This document shows, in pieces, positions 50,784 through 62,838 of a stretch of DNA of 64,000 nt. Origin of the DNA: Ceratopteris richardii (Eukaryota; Streptophyta; Polypodiopsida; Polypodiales; Pteridaceae); assembly GCA_020310875.1 (NCBI GenBank), contig CM035438.1:95988205-96052204 (forward strand), read 5' to 3'. Below the pieces are notes generated by a model. It saw only the letters and a program-made list of their open reading frames with translations, did no database searches and was not told where the DNA came from. The translations under genes and the position numbers were made by a program. Each line of letters begins with the position of its first letter. Position 1 is the first letter of the stretch.

Positions 50784-51866
50784 TAATCTATTCACAAGGT
50801 ATGTTGTAGTGTTGATAGCTTCTGCCCATAAGTAATTTGGGCAATTCTTTTCCTTCATCATTGCTCTTGCAAATTCTACAAGAGTTCTATTTCTTCTCTA
50901 TGCAATTCCATTCTATTGAGGAGAGTACCTACAAGTTACTTCTCTCTTTATACCTGCATTCCACAAATAATCATCAAACTCTTTAGAGAATACTCTCCCC
51001 CTCCATCTAATCTCAACCTCTTGAGCTTTTGTCCTGTAATCCTTTCTGCATAAGTATGATAATTCTTGAATATCTTGAAGACTTCTGATTTGTCCTTGAT
51101 TACATATAAAGTAATCCATCTGGTTGCATCATCAACAAACAACACATAATATCTGGATCCATTTATGCTATAGTCCCTTGAAGGACCCCACACATTTGTA
51201 TGAATCAATTCAAGCATATTTGAATACTTGTACCCTGATTTATTGTATGAACTTTTGTGTGCTTTACCTAATTGACAAGCTTCACACTTGTACACCATGT
51301 GTTGCCCTTGAACTTTTGGCAAACCAAGCACCACATCATTCCTTGACATTTCCTTTATGGCTCTCTCATTGAAATGACCTAGCCTTTTATGCCATAGGTC
51401 TAACTGAGACATCTTTGGACTTCCATAAGTAAATAGAGCATGTCCCACATTACCTTGGACTTTGAGAGTAAACAACCTTCCTTCCTTTTTACCTACAATA
51501 ATGTTTCTATATCCCTGATTTGGATCTTGCACATAGACACCATCATGTGTGAATCTAACTTCATATCCATTGTCCACAATTTTCCCTACACTTATCAAAT
51601 TTTTAGGAATAGTAGGAACATAAAGTACCTTGCTCAAGAGTGTACTTCCATTCTTTGTCTTCACTGATCCAATGCTTTCCACCTTATGCTTGGTGTTGTC
51701 ACCTGTTTGAACTGTATGTCCATTCACCTTTGCTTCCATATCAGTCATCAGATATATTGCCACTCAGTTGATTGCTACATCCTGAGTCAATATAAAACAC
51801 CCTTTGATCTTCTCCTACTGATTCATGAGTTAAAATGAGAGTCATATCATCCTCCTGATCTGATGC
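50784..51866 (-). pseudogene. Copia F: gag end, protease, gag-pre-integrase and integrase N-terminal/core part
   Basis: Protease active site FYIDSGCSNQLSG near 51770-51800, then VLYVPTIPKNLISVGKI, the integrase zinc finger (LWHKRLGHF, CEACQLGK) and the core. The first catalytic aspartate is asparagine here: HTNVWGP (AAT codon at 51194-51196) in place of the usual HTDVWGP. The second is in LRLDGGGEY. Downstream (50784-50947) the frame carries stops, one of them at the glutamate of the usual NGVAER motif. The left end continues at 16988 across element C; the right end is cut by element E. Confidence 0.83.
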
Positions 51867-52559
51867 TGTAGCTCAGTGATGAGTAGCACCTCCTTTAATG
51901 TCAATCCGGGAAGACGTGAGGATGGTATGAAGACCTCGAGCAAGTGGAGGCACAAGTGCGTGAGTGAGAAGCACACTAACATGCACACACATACACACAC
52001 ACGCGCACACACGGCAAGACAAAGAGTGAGAAGCAATGGAGTTCTTAGATTACTTTCAAAAAGCTCTTACAAGTTCATTTCAATTACAATCCAACCTCAA
52101 AAATGAGCTCTCTAGCTCCTTTTATAGTTTTTGACTAGCTTTGGCCCTGTTCAGACCTAGTGTCCGGCCTAGTTAAAAATTAGGTTCCAGGGCTTATTAG
52201 AGGGCTCAATCGAGATCTAAAAAATATGAAAATTGGCAGGTAGATACTTCTAAAGCTCCTCAAGCTCAAGGACTCCTTGGCTTGCACAAAATGGAGCTAC
52301 AAAAATACGAAATGGTATTTACAATGGTTTTTAGTGATGAAAATCACTATTTGTGTAGGGGTTTTCTCTATTGATTTGTCATACATACCTTTGAGCTCCC
52401 TACTTGCTCTTTCTTATTGTGTGTCAACTCGTTGATGTCTGAAAAATTTAGGTGGCCTACTTGCCCGATCTTCTTTGACTGCCATGTCTGCTTGTGCTGT
52501 CCCTTCGCTCTGACTCTCTTCGTCTTGTGGCTCCTTCGGTTCCCTGACTGCTGCCAACA
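51867..52559 (-). repeat. 3' LTR of element E, 693 bp
   Basis: Plus-strand edges TGTAGCTCAG and CTGCCAACA. It matches the C LTRs except for an unrelated block at about 52362-52453. CA-rich tract at 51981-52014 and sense TATAAAAG at 52119-52126. The five bases before it (GATGC, 51862-51866) should be one target duplicate; the partner was lost with the 5' end. Confidence 0.9.
52119..52126 (-). promoter_or_regulatory. TATA box of the E LTR
   Basis: Sense strand TATAAAAG, same position as in the C LTRs. Confidence 0.45.
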
Positions 52560-55500
52560 CCCCCCCCACTCTCGCGTTTGTCGCCCCTAACAGACCCTTG
52601 TCTAGAGGGTTTTTGAACATAATATTGGACGACATCGGAGGCTAGGTGGTGTTCTTCGAGTCGTAAGCCGCGTGCTAGATCTGTGAGCAAATCATCCCAA
52701 TTCACATGTCCGGGAACATCTGGATGAGGCACCCTCAATTGTTCTGAGTGAATAATTCTCTCCACAGCAAATAATTGGAGGAGATGTGATGTTCTAGGTA
52801 TAAAGATTTCGGAGTGATATTCCCAGAATCCTGTGATGAACATCTCCTCAAATGTCTGTTTAAAGCAGGCTGGGAGGTACTTGATTCTGGCGTGCCAAGC
52901 ATATATTACTTCAATTGAGGGGGTGGTACTCATATCGTACACCAGATCCTGGTTTCCTGTCACGAAGCCTGCTCCTGAGAAGTGGGGGTCCTTAATATTC
53001 TTAAACGTCCTGAAAGTGATCAGCATTAATTCAAATATTTTCATACACATCTGGGCCATCACATCGGGATTATTGCGTAGCCGAATGCTCCAGTGACGGA
53101 TTGTAGAAATCATGTAGTTCACCGTGGGGGGTCCTCGTGGAGGTGCTAGATAAACGTAATTTAACCATTTTGCGCAGGCTTTGATGTCTCTGACGGCAAT
53201 AGTGAATTCAGGCCAGGTGCGTCTTCGAAGAACTGGAACGTAACAAGGATTATATTTAATAAACAACGGCATATTATTCCAGGTTCGGACCATTTCAGGA
53301 TATGTTTCCAAAAGCCTGATCCTCCAGGTGGGTTGATGGATGGACCCACGCTTAGCACTTTCCGGTATATCGTCTGGACCAAATTGTGTAGCAAATGTGG
53401 GAGGCTTGCCACATTGTCGTTGAATCTCGGCGTTGTAATCGGCCAAAAGTATGCAGTATGGCACATATTGGTCATTATTGGTGCCGATCCATCTATGATG
53501 AGACATGCTTCTGAAATATTCTGACTTTATGACAGTTTCTTCTAGGTTTGCTAGTGATTGGATCTGAATGGCCACCCGTTCTTCGTGGGTGTTCGCTGTC
53601 TTTTCCAGTGTCTGAAGCCACTCGGGTGCTTCCACTTCCAAGGTGTCTAGTCCCTCTGAGGTTCGTTGCCCTCCTAGCATTGGCATAGGAACGTATGGTT
53701 CCTCGTACGAATCATCTACCTCAATGGGAACCAAGTCTTCTGGCTTAGGTTCAATAACTGGAGAGGGTTGTCTTTCATACTCTATTAACTTTTTCTGGAG
53801 CTCAACCACCTGCTCTCTCAATGCCTTCACTTCCTCTGAAGTCGAGGCCGACTCTATTACTTTGGTTGGAGCCTCTTGTTCCTTGAGCTGGCCACACAGC
53901 TCATCATGTTCCCTTTCCAACTCATCATGAGCATCTAATAGATCTGCATAGCTTTCTAAGATGGTCTTCATCGTCTCTGAAGGTACGGCTTTAAACTGCT
54001 CTGGATCGATTTCGTGGGGAGAGCCTTCCATTGCCGCTTCCACATTCTCTTCATTTTGTTTCTGCAGTCTCTTGTTCTCTTCAAGTGATGTGGCCATATG
54101 TTTCCTGAGTAGCGCCAAGTTACGTCTGACTCGTAGGTTATCAGCCTGGTATACTTCGAGCAAGGCTTCTAGTTGTTTGACGCCTGATTCTTTCGATGGT
54201 TGGGGTGCCTCCAGTAGTGTTTGGTGAGCCTGCTCAAGCGTTGTATAACGTTGATTCACATCTGCATTTTCCTCTTCAAGAATTGTAAGTTGCCTTTGTA
54301 AGTTCTGGTGATTTGTTGTCAGTTGTTGATACCGGTCGTCAAGAGCTCTGTACTCATTCTGAAGCGATATACACATTGATTTAATGCTAGAAATATACTA
54401 TTGACATTAAATGATGCAAGGAGAGGTGAAGATGCAGGGGGAATGGGGGCGGGAAAGGGAGTTGTGAATGATGTGGATGCAAGTGGAGATGTGGGTGGAG
54501 GGGGTATGGGAGACGGAGGTTGCATGGGGGGAGGGAGCGGTGTAGTGGCAGGAGATGTTTCCATAGTGTCAAATGTGTGAGTGACCATGTAAATGGGGAT
54601 CGTGGGTGGGGTGGAAGTGACGTTAGTGAAGAGAGTGGTGAAAGTGGGCATGGTGACTCCCCCGAATTGGATTCCCGGAGAGAGTGGAATTCCCGTGACG
54701 ATTGTGGTGGTAGTGGACGTGGTGGTGATAGTGTCATGTGGTGGAGCGAGTTGTGTAGTGAGAGGTGGGGAGGGTGGTGACAGTGGTGCTTCCTGATGTT
54801 CGTCTGCTTGCGTTGTATCTCCTGGTGCTGATACGTTGATATGAATTTGTTTCCCGGACCTCATGGGACGGGCGGGAACTCTTTTCTCAAATCGGTGAAT
54901 GTAGGCCATTGCCTCATGAATGGCCTCATCCAATCCTACTACATCGGCGTGTAGGTTTATGGACTCGATGAACATATCATCCACGCCTTCCTCCACCAGC
55001 AATTGGTTCATGAGTTTCTTGCCTGCTTCAAGTGACATTTTATGCTGTTCTTGAACTAGCTTCATGGTTCGATATAGTCTTTTTATTTGTGCCGAATACG
55101 CGGGGGCACTTGCTAACTCTGAAAGTTCATCATACTCTTGTTCTTCGTAGGCTTCTTCCTCTTGTTCGGTCTCTTGTTCATCGACGTCGACTTCTACAAC
55201 TTGCGGTTGGGTGGGGGCTGATGTTGTTGTATGGGTTTGTGGTTCCTGAGCTCGCTCTATTTCCGTTTCGAGATTAGAGTCGTAGATTAGCCTAGCCACT
55301 TCTTCATCAGTGAGATCATTCAGAGTAAAGCTCTGTCCAAGTCCGATGGGACGGGTGGAAACACCAGATTGGGTCCCTCTGTACTTGGCCTTGGTAGCCG
55401 AATGGTGAATGGTCTAATGCGTCGTGTTTGGGGAGGGGTAATTTCTGGTGTAGTGGTGGCTCCCCTTGGTTGAGCGCAGGGTAATTGGACTCCCCCTCTC

Positions 55501-56465
55501 ATCTTCTTTGATGGAGGACCTGCCGCTGATAGCCTTCTCTGGAATTCCTGGGCCCGGGACCATACGAGTGCCCGCTGAATAGGCACGTCATAGGCTAGAC
55601 ATCGGTAGATTATTTTGGTCAGAGCACAACACCCGTGGAGCACATTTTTCTGCTTCTTGTTCCACCGTTGATGGGCTAGGTGAATCTGATCTATGATCCA
55701 ATGTGGTATGTTGATAGGGAGGTTTTCTGTCTCTGCCAAATACAAGCTAAACCATATCTTCTTTGGGGGCATGGTGAATCTTTCCTGGGCGGGGAAAGCA
55801 AAATGCTGCATGATGGTCCGTAGATGAAGAGCGATGGTTGGTGTCATTGCTACCATATCCTTCAGCTTATTGAGATCTTTATGTTTCATTCTGCCTGGAA
55901 CCATTGTTTCCTTTTCAGTAGGAATGTGCATACCATACATGCCCAATGCTTCTCGTACCAGATTGAGGGTCAGTTTGAATCTTTTAAGTTTGTGGCCCGG
56001 CAATAGTGAGGGTAACACAAAAGTGCTGTCGCCTCCCTTGGCCCTACTAGGAGTGATGGTACTGATAAGATAATAACAACGTAAGAAATCTGGCTTCGGT
56101 AAGTGGGCCCTGAAATAACTGTCCAGGCCAGCTTTGGTCCATACTGAACGCATGACTTCGGCATTCTGATAGCTCTCAAATTCGCACGTGAAAAAATGGT
56201 AGCGTCCCCATTTACCATTAAACTCCAATTCAGCTTCCCAAAAATAGGTTCCATCACCCAATGGTCCTGCAACATCACTGAACCAATGAGCGTGTTTGCC
56301 TACTTGAGAGGTGTGCCCCTAGGGAGGATCCTGAACTGGGAGTACATGCACAGCTTGAAGTTCTTGCGGTCTTTCGGTGAGATGTGGTTCGAGGAGGAGT
56401 GTTTCTATATCCACAATCTGTGCGCTGGATCCGGCGTGAGAACTGGCACCTGCGGCTTCTGCCAT
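52457..56465 (-). pseudogene. ORF2 of element E, one stop and two frameshifts; C-terminus encoded by polypurine tract and LTR
   Basis: Starts at the ATG at 56465 (MAEAAG). A TAG interrupts at 56319; a small deletion shifts the frame at about 55320-55340 and a 1-bp deletion shifts it again at about 54366. The last part (52457-54376) is a 639-codon open stretch with coiled coil (YQQLTTNHQNLQRQL onward) and the C-terminal domain (QTFEEMFITGFWEYHSEIF). Its reading crosses the polypurine tract as glycines (ESGGGVGSS) and ends 34 or so codons inside the LTR with the basic RRRESERRDSTSRHGSQRR tail and TAG at 52457. Function unknown; homologous to ORF2 of C. Confidence 0.8.
52560..52567 (-). other. 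Polypurine tract of element E
   Basis: Eight G in the sense strand before the LTR, shorter than the 15-nt tract of C. The length sets the frame in which the LTR-encoded ORF2 tail is read. Confidence 0.75.
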
Positions 56466-56694
56466 GGCCCTGCTTGCTTGTTGGTTTTGTGAGAATATAG
56501 AACCAGGTGTTAACATTGTAATGGATAGAATAAACCCGTCATTGTCCCCGTTACAACATTAACAAGAGGTAGATGATGATTCAGTGGTCAGTGGGTGCAC
56601 GATGACAGTGTGTGTAGTTAATATCTGGATAGTCCTAGGAGCTAGATGGAGAGATGCACTGTCTGACTAATGCAGTTAGTAAGTGGAGATGAAT
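56466..56694 (-). other. Gag-pol/ORF2 spacer of element E, with a damaged splice acceptor
   Basis: Matches the spacer of C. The sense TCTATATT core is at 56494-56501, but the acceptor reads CTCACAA where C has CTCACAG, so the AG is lost. Confidence 0.5.
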
Positions 56695-57291
56695 TCACAG
56701 ATTGGGGTCGGGGGGTTTATTACAAGTCTTAGGTTGCCAAACACCATGGATGGCTTTTGGTCTTGGTTTTGTGGAGATTCGGGAGGGTTGCATGAGTAAT
56801 TCTGCTGGGAGTTGTTGTGTCATTGGGACCCATTTACGAGTGAGTCTGTGCGTGCTTCTAGGTGGCAGTGTGTTCGAGTGTATCAGACAAGAGTGGGTGG
56901 TGGCTGCTTGAGCACGTGAACCCTGTCGTGTATGATGTGAATTGTGTGGGGTTAGTTGAGCCCGCAAGCAAGCCTTAGGCACCCAAATTTTTCTTGATTG
57001 TGGGTCGGCCTTCATCGACTTCTTGGGTACCCAAATGGATTTCACTTTCTCAACAGAGGTTTTAGGAGTCCTCGTATTAGCATCAAGTCGTCGATTACTA
57101 ATAGGAAGTTGAGACCGTTGTTGCGACTTAGTTACGGCTGGCAGCTCGTCTTTCCGCACCCACATTTGTTTCATCGGCTGAGTTGTTCTGCTTCGCACGT
57201 TCTTTTGGTCTCTCGCCTGGAGAATCTTGAGTGATTGATCTGCCCTTAGTTGCTGCCTCCTTCTGGCCTTTGGAAAAGAAGGGAGTTCCAT
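56695..57291 (-). pseudogene. Gag-pol C-terminal tail of element E
   Basis: 198-codon basic tail following a TAG at 57328, in the same frame. It carries the repeated motif QMWVRKDE, SIWVPKKS, KIWVPKAC, RKWVPMTQ and GVWQPKTC. It ends in TGA at 56695-56697, the equivalent of the TAA at 21798 in C, so this is the natural end of the family 2 polyprotein. Confidence 0.75.
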
Positions 57292-57327
57292 TGTGGTTCT
57301 GGCTCCTTCTTTGAGATCTTCGTTCTT

Positions 57328-58194
57328 CTATATCACATAGCCTTGGACAAGAACAGCATGGTCAACTTCATGTGTACCCCTGGAGGGACCAGGAGTCTGT
57401 GCCTTTTCTAGTTCCTTGAGTGCTCCATTATTTAACTCAATTGTAATTCTAGTTTGATTCACCCATACCTGAAGAAGTCCACTTCTTAGGTTTAAGTTGA
57501 CGGCTTGGTCATAGATCCAGTCTTGACCCAAGACAAGGGGCTCAGTGAGGTCCTCATCTTGACACACTAGTACTTTAACTGTCATTGCCTCATCATGAAT
57601 ATAGAGGGGAAGTTCCACCTCGCCCATGCAAGGGGTTTCCACGCCTCCCAATCCTATGAGATATGCTTCCACAGGGTTGACAGTTAATTGCAACTCTTGA
57701 CAGTAAGACAATTTAACAGCACTAGTGGCTGCACCTGAGTCAATCAAGGCTCTTACAGTCCTTGCACTCTTTCCTTGTCCTATATCTAAGGTTATGAAAG
57801 GACGCCGATCAGTTATCCTATGAGAGCTAACACCTAAAACTTCACACATAGCCACGTCATATCCTTGATCTGCATATGCATCTTGCCTAGGGTGCTCTTT
57901 ACCTTGTCTTCTTAATTTCATTCTCCGTATGCGCTCTAAGGCTTCTGCTTGAGATCCTTCTCGAATTCGTTTTTCTTCCTCTTTGCGTTTCTTAGCAGTA
58001 TTGAGTCGACTTAGCATTTCCTCTGTGAGAGGTTCCTGATACAACTTGACTCTGCATCCGCTGATATAACTTGGGAGAACATCGCCTTCTAATGTGGCTA
58101 GTTGCACCGCTCCACTTGTTGAGATTCTGTTAATGATCATGGGTCCGTAGCCTCTCTTCTCCAGTTTCCTCGCATGTTGCTTCAATGTGTACAC
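57328..58194 (-). pseudogene. Gag-pol of element E: integrase C-terminal part and second retropepsin-like domain
   Basis: Continues the frame of the RT-integrase piece after a TGA at 58258. It contains VYTLKQHARKLEKRGYGP and NYISGCRVKLYQEPL-like integrase C-terminal sequence, a basic linker, then PR2: RALIDSGAATSAV (near 57720-57750), GLGGVETPCMGE and VLGQDWIYDQ. Closed by TAG at 57328. Confidence 0.82.
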
Positions 58195-58257
58195 TAAAAC
58201 TAAGTCGCCTGCCTTTAAACCTTTATCCTTAACGTGGGCATCAAAGTAGGCCTTCTG

Positions 58258-61200
58258 TCATTTCTTAGCTGCATATATCCCTGCAGCTGCTCTCAGTCTT
58301 GTTTCTCCTAATCGTTCAAGGTCAAAAAGTCTAGAGGAGAGTTCCTGACCCGTCCATTCATGCTCTTGTGCCACTTTCAATGTAGGTATCAAAAAGTCTA
58401 AAGGTAGCACAACATTTTGACCAAACACCATTTGAAAGGGAGTGGCTTGGAGTACCGTTTTGTAGGCAACTCGGTATGCCCAAACAGCATGGTGTAGCTG
58501 TTTTTCCCAATCAGAGCGTTTATTATTCACTAACTTGGTCAACACATTACATAGAATCTTGTTTGTGCTTTTGGCTTGCCCATTAGCTTGAGGGTGATAG
58601 GGGGCAGACTTCTTATGAACTACCAAGAATTCTTGGAGTAGATTTTCAATCACTTCGTTCAAGAAGTGAGTGCCTCTATCACTTACTAGCTCAATAGGTA
58701 GCCCATATCTTGTGAATACATTTTCAAACAAGAATTTAGCAGTTGTTTGAGCATCATTCTTCGTTGTGGCTTTTACCTCTACCCACTTAGTTAGATAGTC
58801 TGTTGCAACAATGATATATTCTGCATGGGAACCCTTAGCTGGGGGATTAATAGGACCTACGAAGTCTATTCCCCACTTAGAGAATGCACGTCCACCCATC
58901 ATAGGTTTCAGTGGCATCTCATCTTTGCGTATAGGATACTGAGTTCGCTGACAGACATCACACCGTTTCACATAGGTATGTGCATCCATGTGAAGGGTCG
59001 GCCACCAGAAACCTGCAAATAATATTGCCTTGATCACCCGATCTGGTCCAAAGTGTCCTCCTGCTACACCTTGGTGAGCAGTTTCCAAAATCTTTAGATA
59101 TTCACTCTCCTGAACGCAAAGTCTCAGGTAACCATCCTTACTACGCTTGTAGAGATTATCGCCAATGAGTGAGTAATCCTGGGCTTCTTGTTCTAAACTC
59201 CTTTTCCTAGCCAGAGTCATGTGTGGAGGGAATGTTTTCGTCCTCAGGAAGGATACTAGTGGTTCACTCCAATCTGGCACTATGGACACTTGATAAAGAG
59301 TGGCATGTTCCACAGGTGGTTTAGTGCAACAGATTGGACATTCCTTGCACAACTTTTGGACATCAGCTTCCATAGTTGGCCAATGTACTCCTAGTCTCCT
59401 TAGTGTCTGTAAGGTTCGTTGCTTTGAGTAGTGTTGCTCTAATGCACCTACATGTGCTAATTGCAACCATTTAGCGTACTCATCCTCTTCCACACAACAA
59501 GCCAAGATCCCTTGATCTGTGTGCTTGTACATACTTCCTGCCATGATGTGATACTTTTGGGCTTTTACTACCTCCCTATCCTGCGTGTTTATTACTGGAT
59601 GATTAGGTCCGTATGTCAATACTGGCACTAATGGCTTAGCCCATTGAGGTATTACTTCCAAATTAAACAAGTAAGCATCAGGAAGATCATCTGATACCCC
59701 TTGTGGGGCTTCTCCCGATGTGAGCCTAGAAAGGTGATCTGCCCTCAAATGAGTCTTCCCTTTCCTTACCACAACCTCAAAATCATATTCCATTAGCAAG
59801 AGAAACCATCTTACTAATCTTCCTGTATTGCATGGCTTGTTTACGAGGTATAGCAATGCCTGATGATCAGTAAAAAATTTAAACTTATTTGCAAGCAAAT
59901 AATGTCTAAACTTTTTAACTGCATATATCATGCCTAAGCCTTCTCTTTCAGTAGTGGTATAATTTCGTTCAGCTGCATTCAATTGTGTACTAGCGTAGGC
60001 AATTGGGAGATCCATATTACCTTCACCAGTATGTTGTGCAAGCACACATCCAATGGCATAATTGGATGCATCCACGTGAACATGGAATGGCTTATTCCAA
60101 TCTGGTGTGGTCAAGATTGGTGCTGAACATAATCTTCTTTTAAGCTCATTGAAGGAATTCTCACATTCCTCAGTCCACTCAAAGTTTGTCAGAAGTCCGT
60201 ACATGGGCTTTGCAATGACAGCATACATGTGAATGAACCGGCGGTAGTAACCACAATGTCCCATGAAAGCTTGTACTTCCTTGACATTCCTTGGCCTAGG
60301 TAGCTCTGCTATGGCTATCACTTTCTCTTCGTCAGTAGATATGCCATTCTTTGACACTATGTGCCCTAGAATCTTGCCTTGCCTGACCATGAAAACGCAC
60401 TTTTCTGGGTTTAGGCACACTTGATATTCTCTACATTTGTCAAAGATTTGTCTGAGTTCAGGAATATGGGTTTGTCTAATGTTGGAATGAGCACAAAGAT
60501 CATCAACATAGACTTCTAAATTCTTCCTCAAGAACTCCTTAAATACATGGCACATTAGTCTCTGGAAGGTGGCTGCTGCATTGGTAAGCCCAAATGGCAT
60601 TACACGAAAGGCAAATATACCCCACTCTGTGGCAAAAGCTGTCTTATGCTGATCTTCTGGAGCTATGGCTACTTGATTGTAACCCGAAAATCCATCGAGG
60701 AAGCTGTACACTTCCTTGCCTGCTACTCTTTCTAAGAGATGCTCTGTGATAGGAAGCGGATAGTTATCTCGAATCGTGGCTGCATTAACCTTCTTCAAGT
60801 TAATGCATACACGCAGCTTGCCATTCTTCTTGGGCACCACTACGATGGGGGATACCCATTCAGTGTGCTCACTTTCATAGATAAATCCAGCTTCAACCAG
60901 TCTATCTATCTCCTCTTTAATCTTGGCAGCGTAATTATCGTTATATGTGTATGGCTTTTGCTTAGAAGGTTTGGCATCCGAGGTCATGGGGATAGTGTGT
61001 GAGCATATGTCTGGATCAACACCTTTCAAATCCTTGTAACTCCAAGCGAATACATCTCTGTATTCTCTTAGCAAGGCTATTAACGCATGCTCTCCTTCCT
61101 CTGTTAGGTCATGGCATATGTATGTGCATCTCTCCTCTCCTTCTTCTAGGGCCACTACTATTTTCTTGGTGGTTTCTTTGTTATCATAGGCCTCTCCTGA

Positions 61201-61506
61201 TTGTGCCTCTCGTTTCGGCATTCTGATCATGACTCTCCTGTCATCTATCTCATACTTCTTAAAATTTTCTGGGACCTCAAACAAAGATTCCTCCTCTTCT
61301 TGTGTGACTTCTTTCTTCTTCCTTTTCTTTCCTTCTTCCTTAGGGGTCACATGTGTGGCTAATCGTACATCATTTGTAAGCTCTCCATGCCTCTGGGGTT
61401 GAAATTCTACTTCATGGAAGTATTCTTCATCTGATGCAAAAGGTGGGTCCATAATGATTGACTCTAGATCAGAGTCACTCGCATCCTCAAATAGGGTTAG
61501 GTTCAC
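58258..61506 (-). pseudogene. Gag-pol of element E: reverse transcriptase, RNase H, tandem H2C2, integrase core
   Basis: 1082-codon open stretch. RT: VVVPKKNGKLRVCINLK, YPLPITEHLLERV, MPFGLTNAAATFQ and YVDDL (60496-60510). RNase H: HVHVDASNYAIG, FFTDHQALLYLV. Two H2C2 modules (CKECPICC; CDVCQRTQ). Integrase: WGIDFVGP, VSDRGTHF, NGQAKS. The last replaces the catalytic glutamate of NGQAES with lysine, so this integrase should be inactive. It ends with TGA at 58258-58260, and a deletion near 61490-61500 shifts the frame from the PR1 piece. Confidence 0.87.
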
Positions 61507-62815
61507 ACTCTTCTAAGACTGCCTCTCCCATGATTGGCTCTATGGAGAAGACTGAAATGTCATAGCCATCTTCATCACAGTGAGGTGTCCATTGTTCTTC
61601 ATTGATGGCTACATCCATTGTTGCTAGGATTTCTGCCCAGTCGTGGGGTTCAAATTCTTCGTCCGGAAAGACTACAGGTGCATAGGCTGGGTCTTGGATT
61701 GATCTATGGGTTTCTTTTGCACCTACCTCCCTGGTCTTTTCCCTCTTCTCTTCTTCTACTGCTACTTTGCACATCCATAAGTGAGTGTCTTCATGCATCC
61801 ATGAGGATCCTGATCCTATGGAATGCACCGATTCCGTATCATCTTTGGCTCTATGGATGGGGTTCCATTGGATAGGAGGGACATCTCTATGAGAGTAGTC
61901 CTTGAGATTGACTTTGGTGGTAACACCTAAGTGCTGCAGGTACAAAGAATTGGTTCCCCAATCCTGTACCACTTGCAACTGTCGCATAAAGGGTCGTCCC
62001 AAGATCATTTCATAGGCATGGTTCTTGCTAAAATCACATATAGCAAAGGTATGCTCGAACTCGACACCACAGGTGGTGAGAGTTATTCCTTCTAGCAATC
62101 CTAGGGGCCTTTCAATATGACCATCGGCCATCTGCAATTTCATTCTCGTTGGCCTGAGTGCTGGCTTGCCCCAATGCTTCCATAGGGAAGTGGTGGCAAT
62201 TGCAACTCCTGCGCCCGAGTCCAAAATTGCCTTGGTGGTGTACTCCTGGTAGGTAATGGGAAGATAGGTGTTCCCTTCTTCACCTTCACACATATCTCCT
62301 ATCTTATCCAAGGGTATCTCTGGCACCGTCCTATGTGATCCTACCTGGGAATGAGGTTTCACTATCGCTGGTACTTGTTTGGCAACATGTTCCCATACTT
62401 CTGGTCTAACCTTAAGCAGCTCTTCCAAAGTGAGATTGCACTGCACTTTGGTGTTCTTCACTACCTCTGTGTTCCTAGGTATGACTGAATCTTTGTTTCT
62501 TACCATGACTGTGGGTGCTCTCATACAGGTGGACTTTGCTTCCCATGGGCCTGTGAAATGGGGTAATTCTTGTAAAGAATTAGACTCGAAGTCTAACCTC
62601 CCTTGAGATTGGGTGCTCTCCTGCTCCCCATAAATGGATGAGATGTCTTGTGGGAATTGGTCATGTGCATCATCCACAAGTTCAATGGGAGGAGGGACTT
62701 CACTTTCTTTAGCCCATTTGTCTTCTTGAATCTCGCGTAGGAATTCTGGTGTGAACCGATTCATAGAAGATGATGTTTCTGGCTCCGTAGAGTTAGGCAC
62801 ATAGGCTTCAGGCAC
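61487..62815 (-). pseudogene. Gag-pol of element E: gag-pol linker and first retropepsin
   Basis: 442-codon stretch beginning within the linker (MPEAYVPNSTEPE) just downstream of the break with copia. PR1: AILDSGAGVAIATTS, ADGHIERPLGL, MILGRPFMRQL. It ends in a stop created by a deletion-driven frameshift near 61490 relative to C. Everything upstream (gag) is missing. Confidence 0.83.
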
Positions 62816-62838
62816 ATAGGCTTCCTGAGTAGGAATGC

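Larger units (their letters stand above)
51867..62838 (-). mobile_element. Element E: Ty3/gypsy, family 2, 5'-truncated
   Basis: 3' LTR (51867-52559), polypurine tract, ORF2 (56465-52457), spacer and gag-pol from the PR1 region to the tail (62815-56695). The leader, primer site, 5' LTR and gag are missing. The break at about 62838 joins PR1-upstream sequence directly to copia F gag. Proteins are close to those of element C. One gag-pol frameshift, two gag-pol stops, and one stop plus two frameshifts in ORF2 are visible. Confidence 0.9.

Noticed and set aside
50676..50861. 61-codon frame combining copia integrase and a basic RRRESERR tail
   Set aside because: It only spans the junction of the copia gene with the 5' LTR of C; the tail is the LTR-encoded ORF2 end read by chance in frame.
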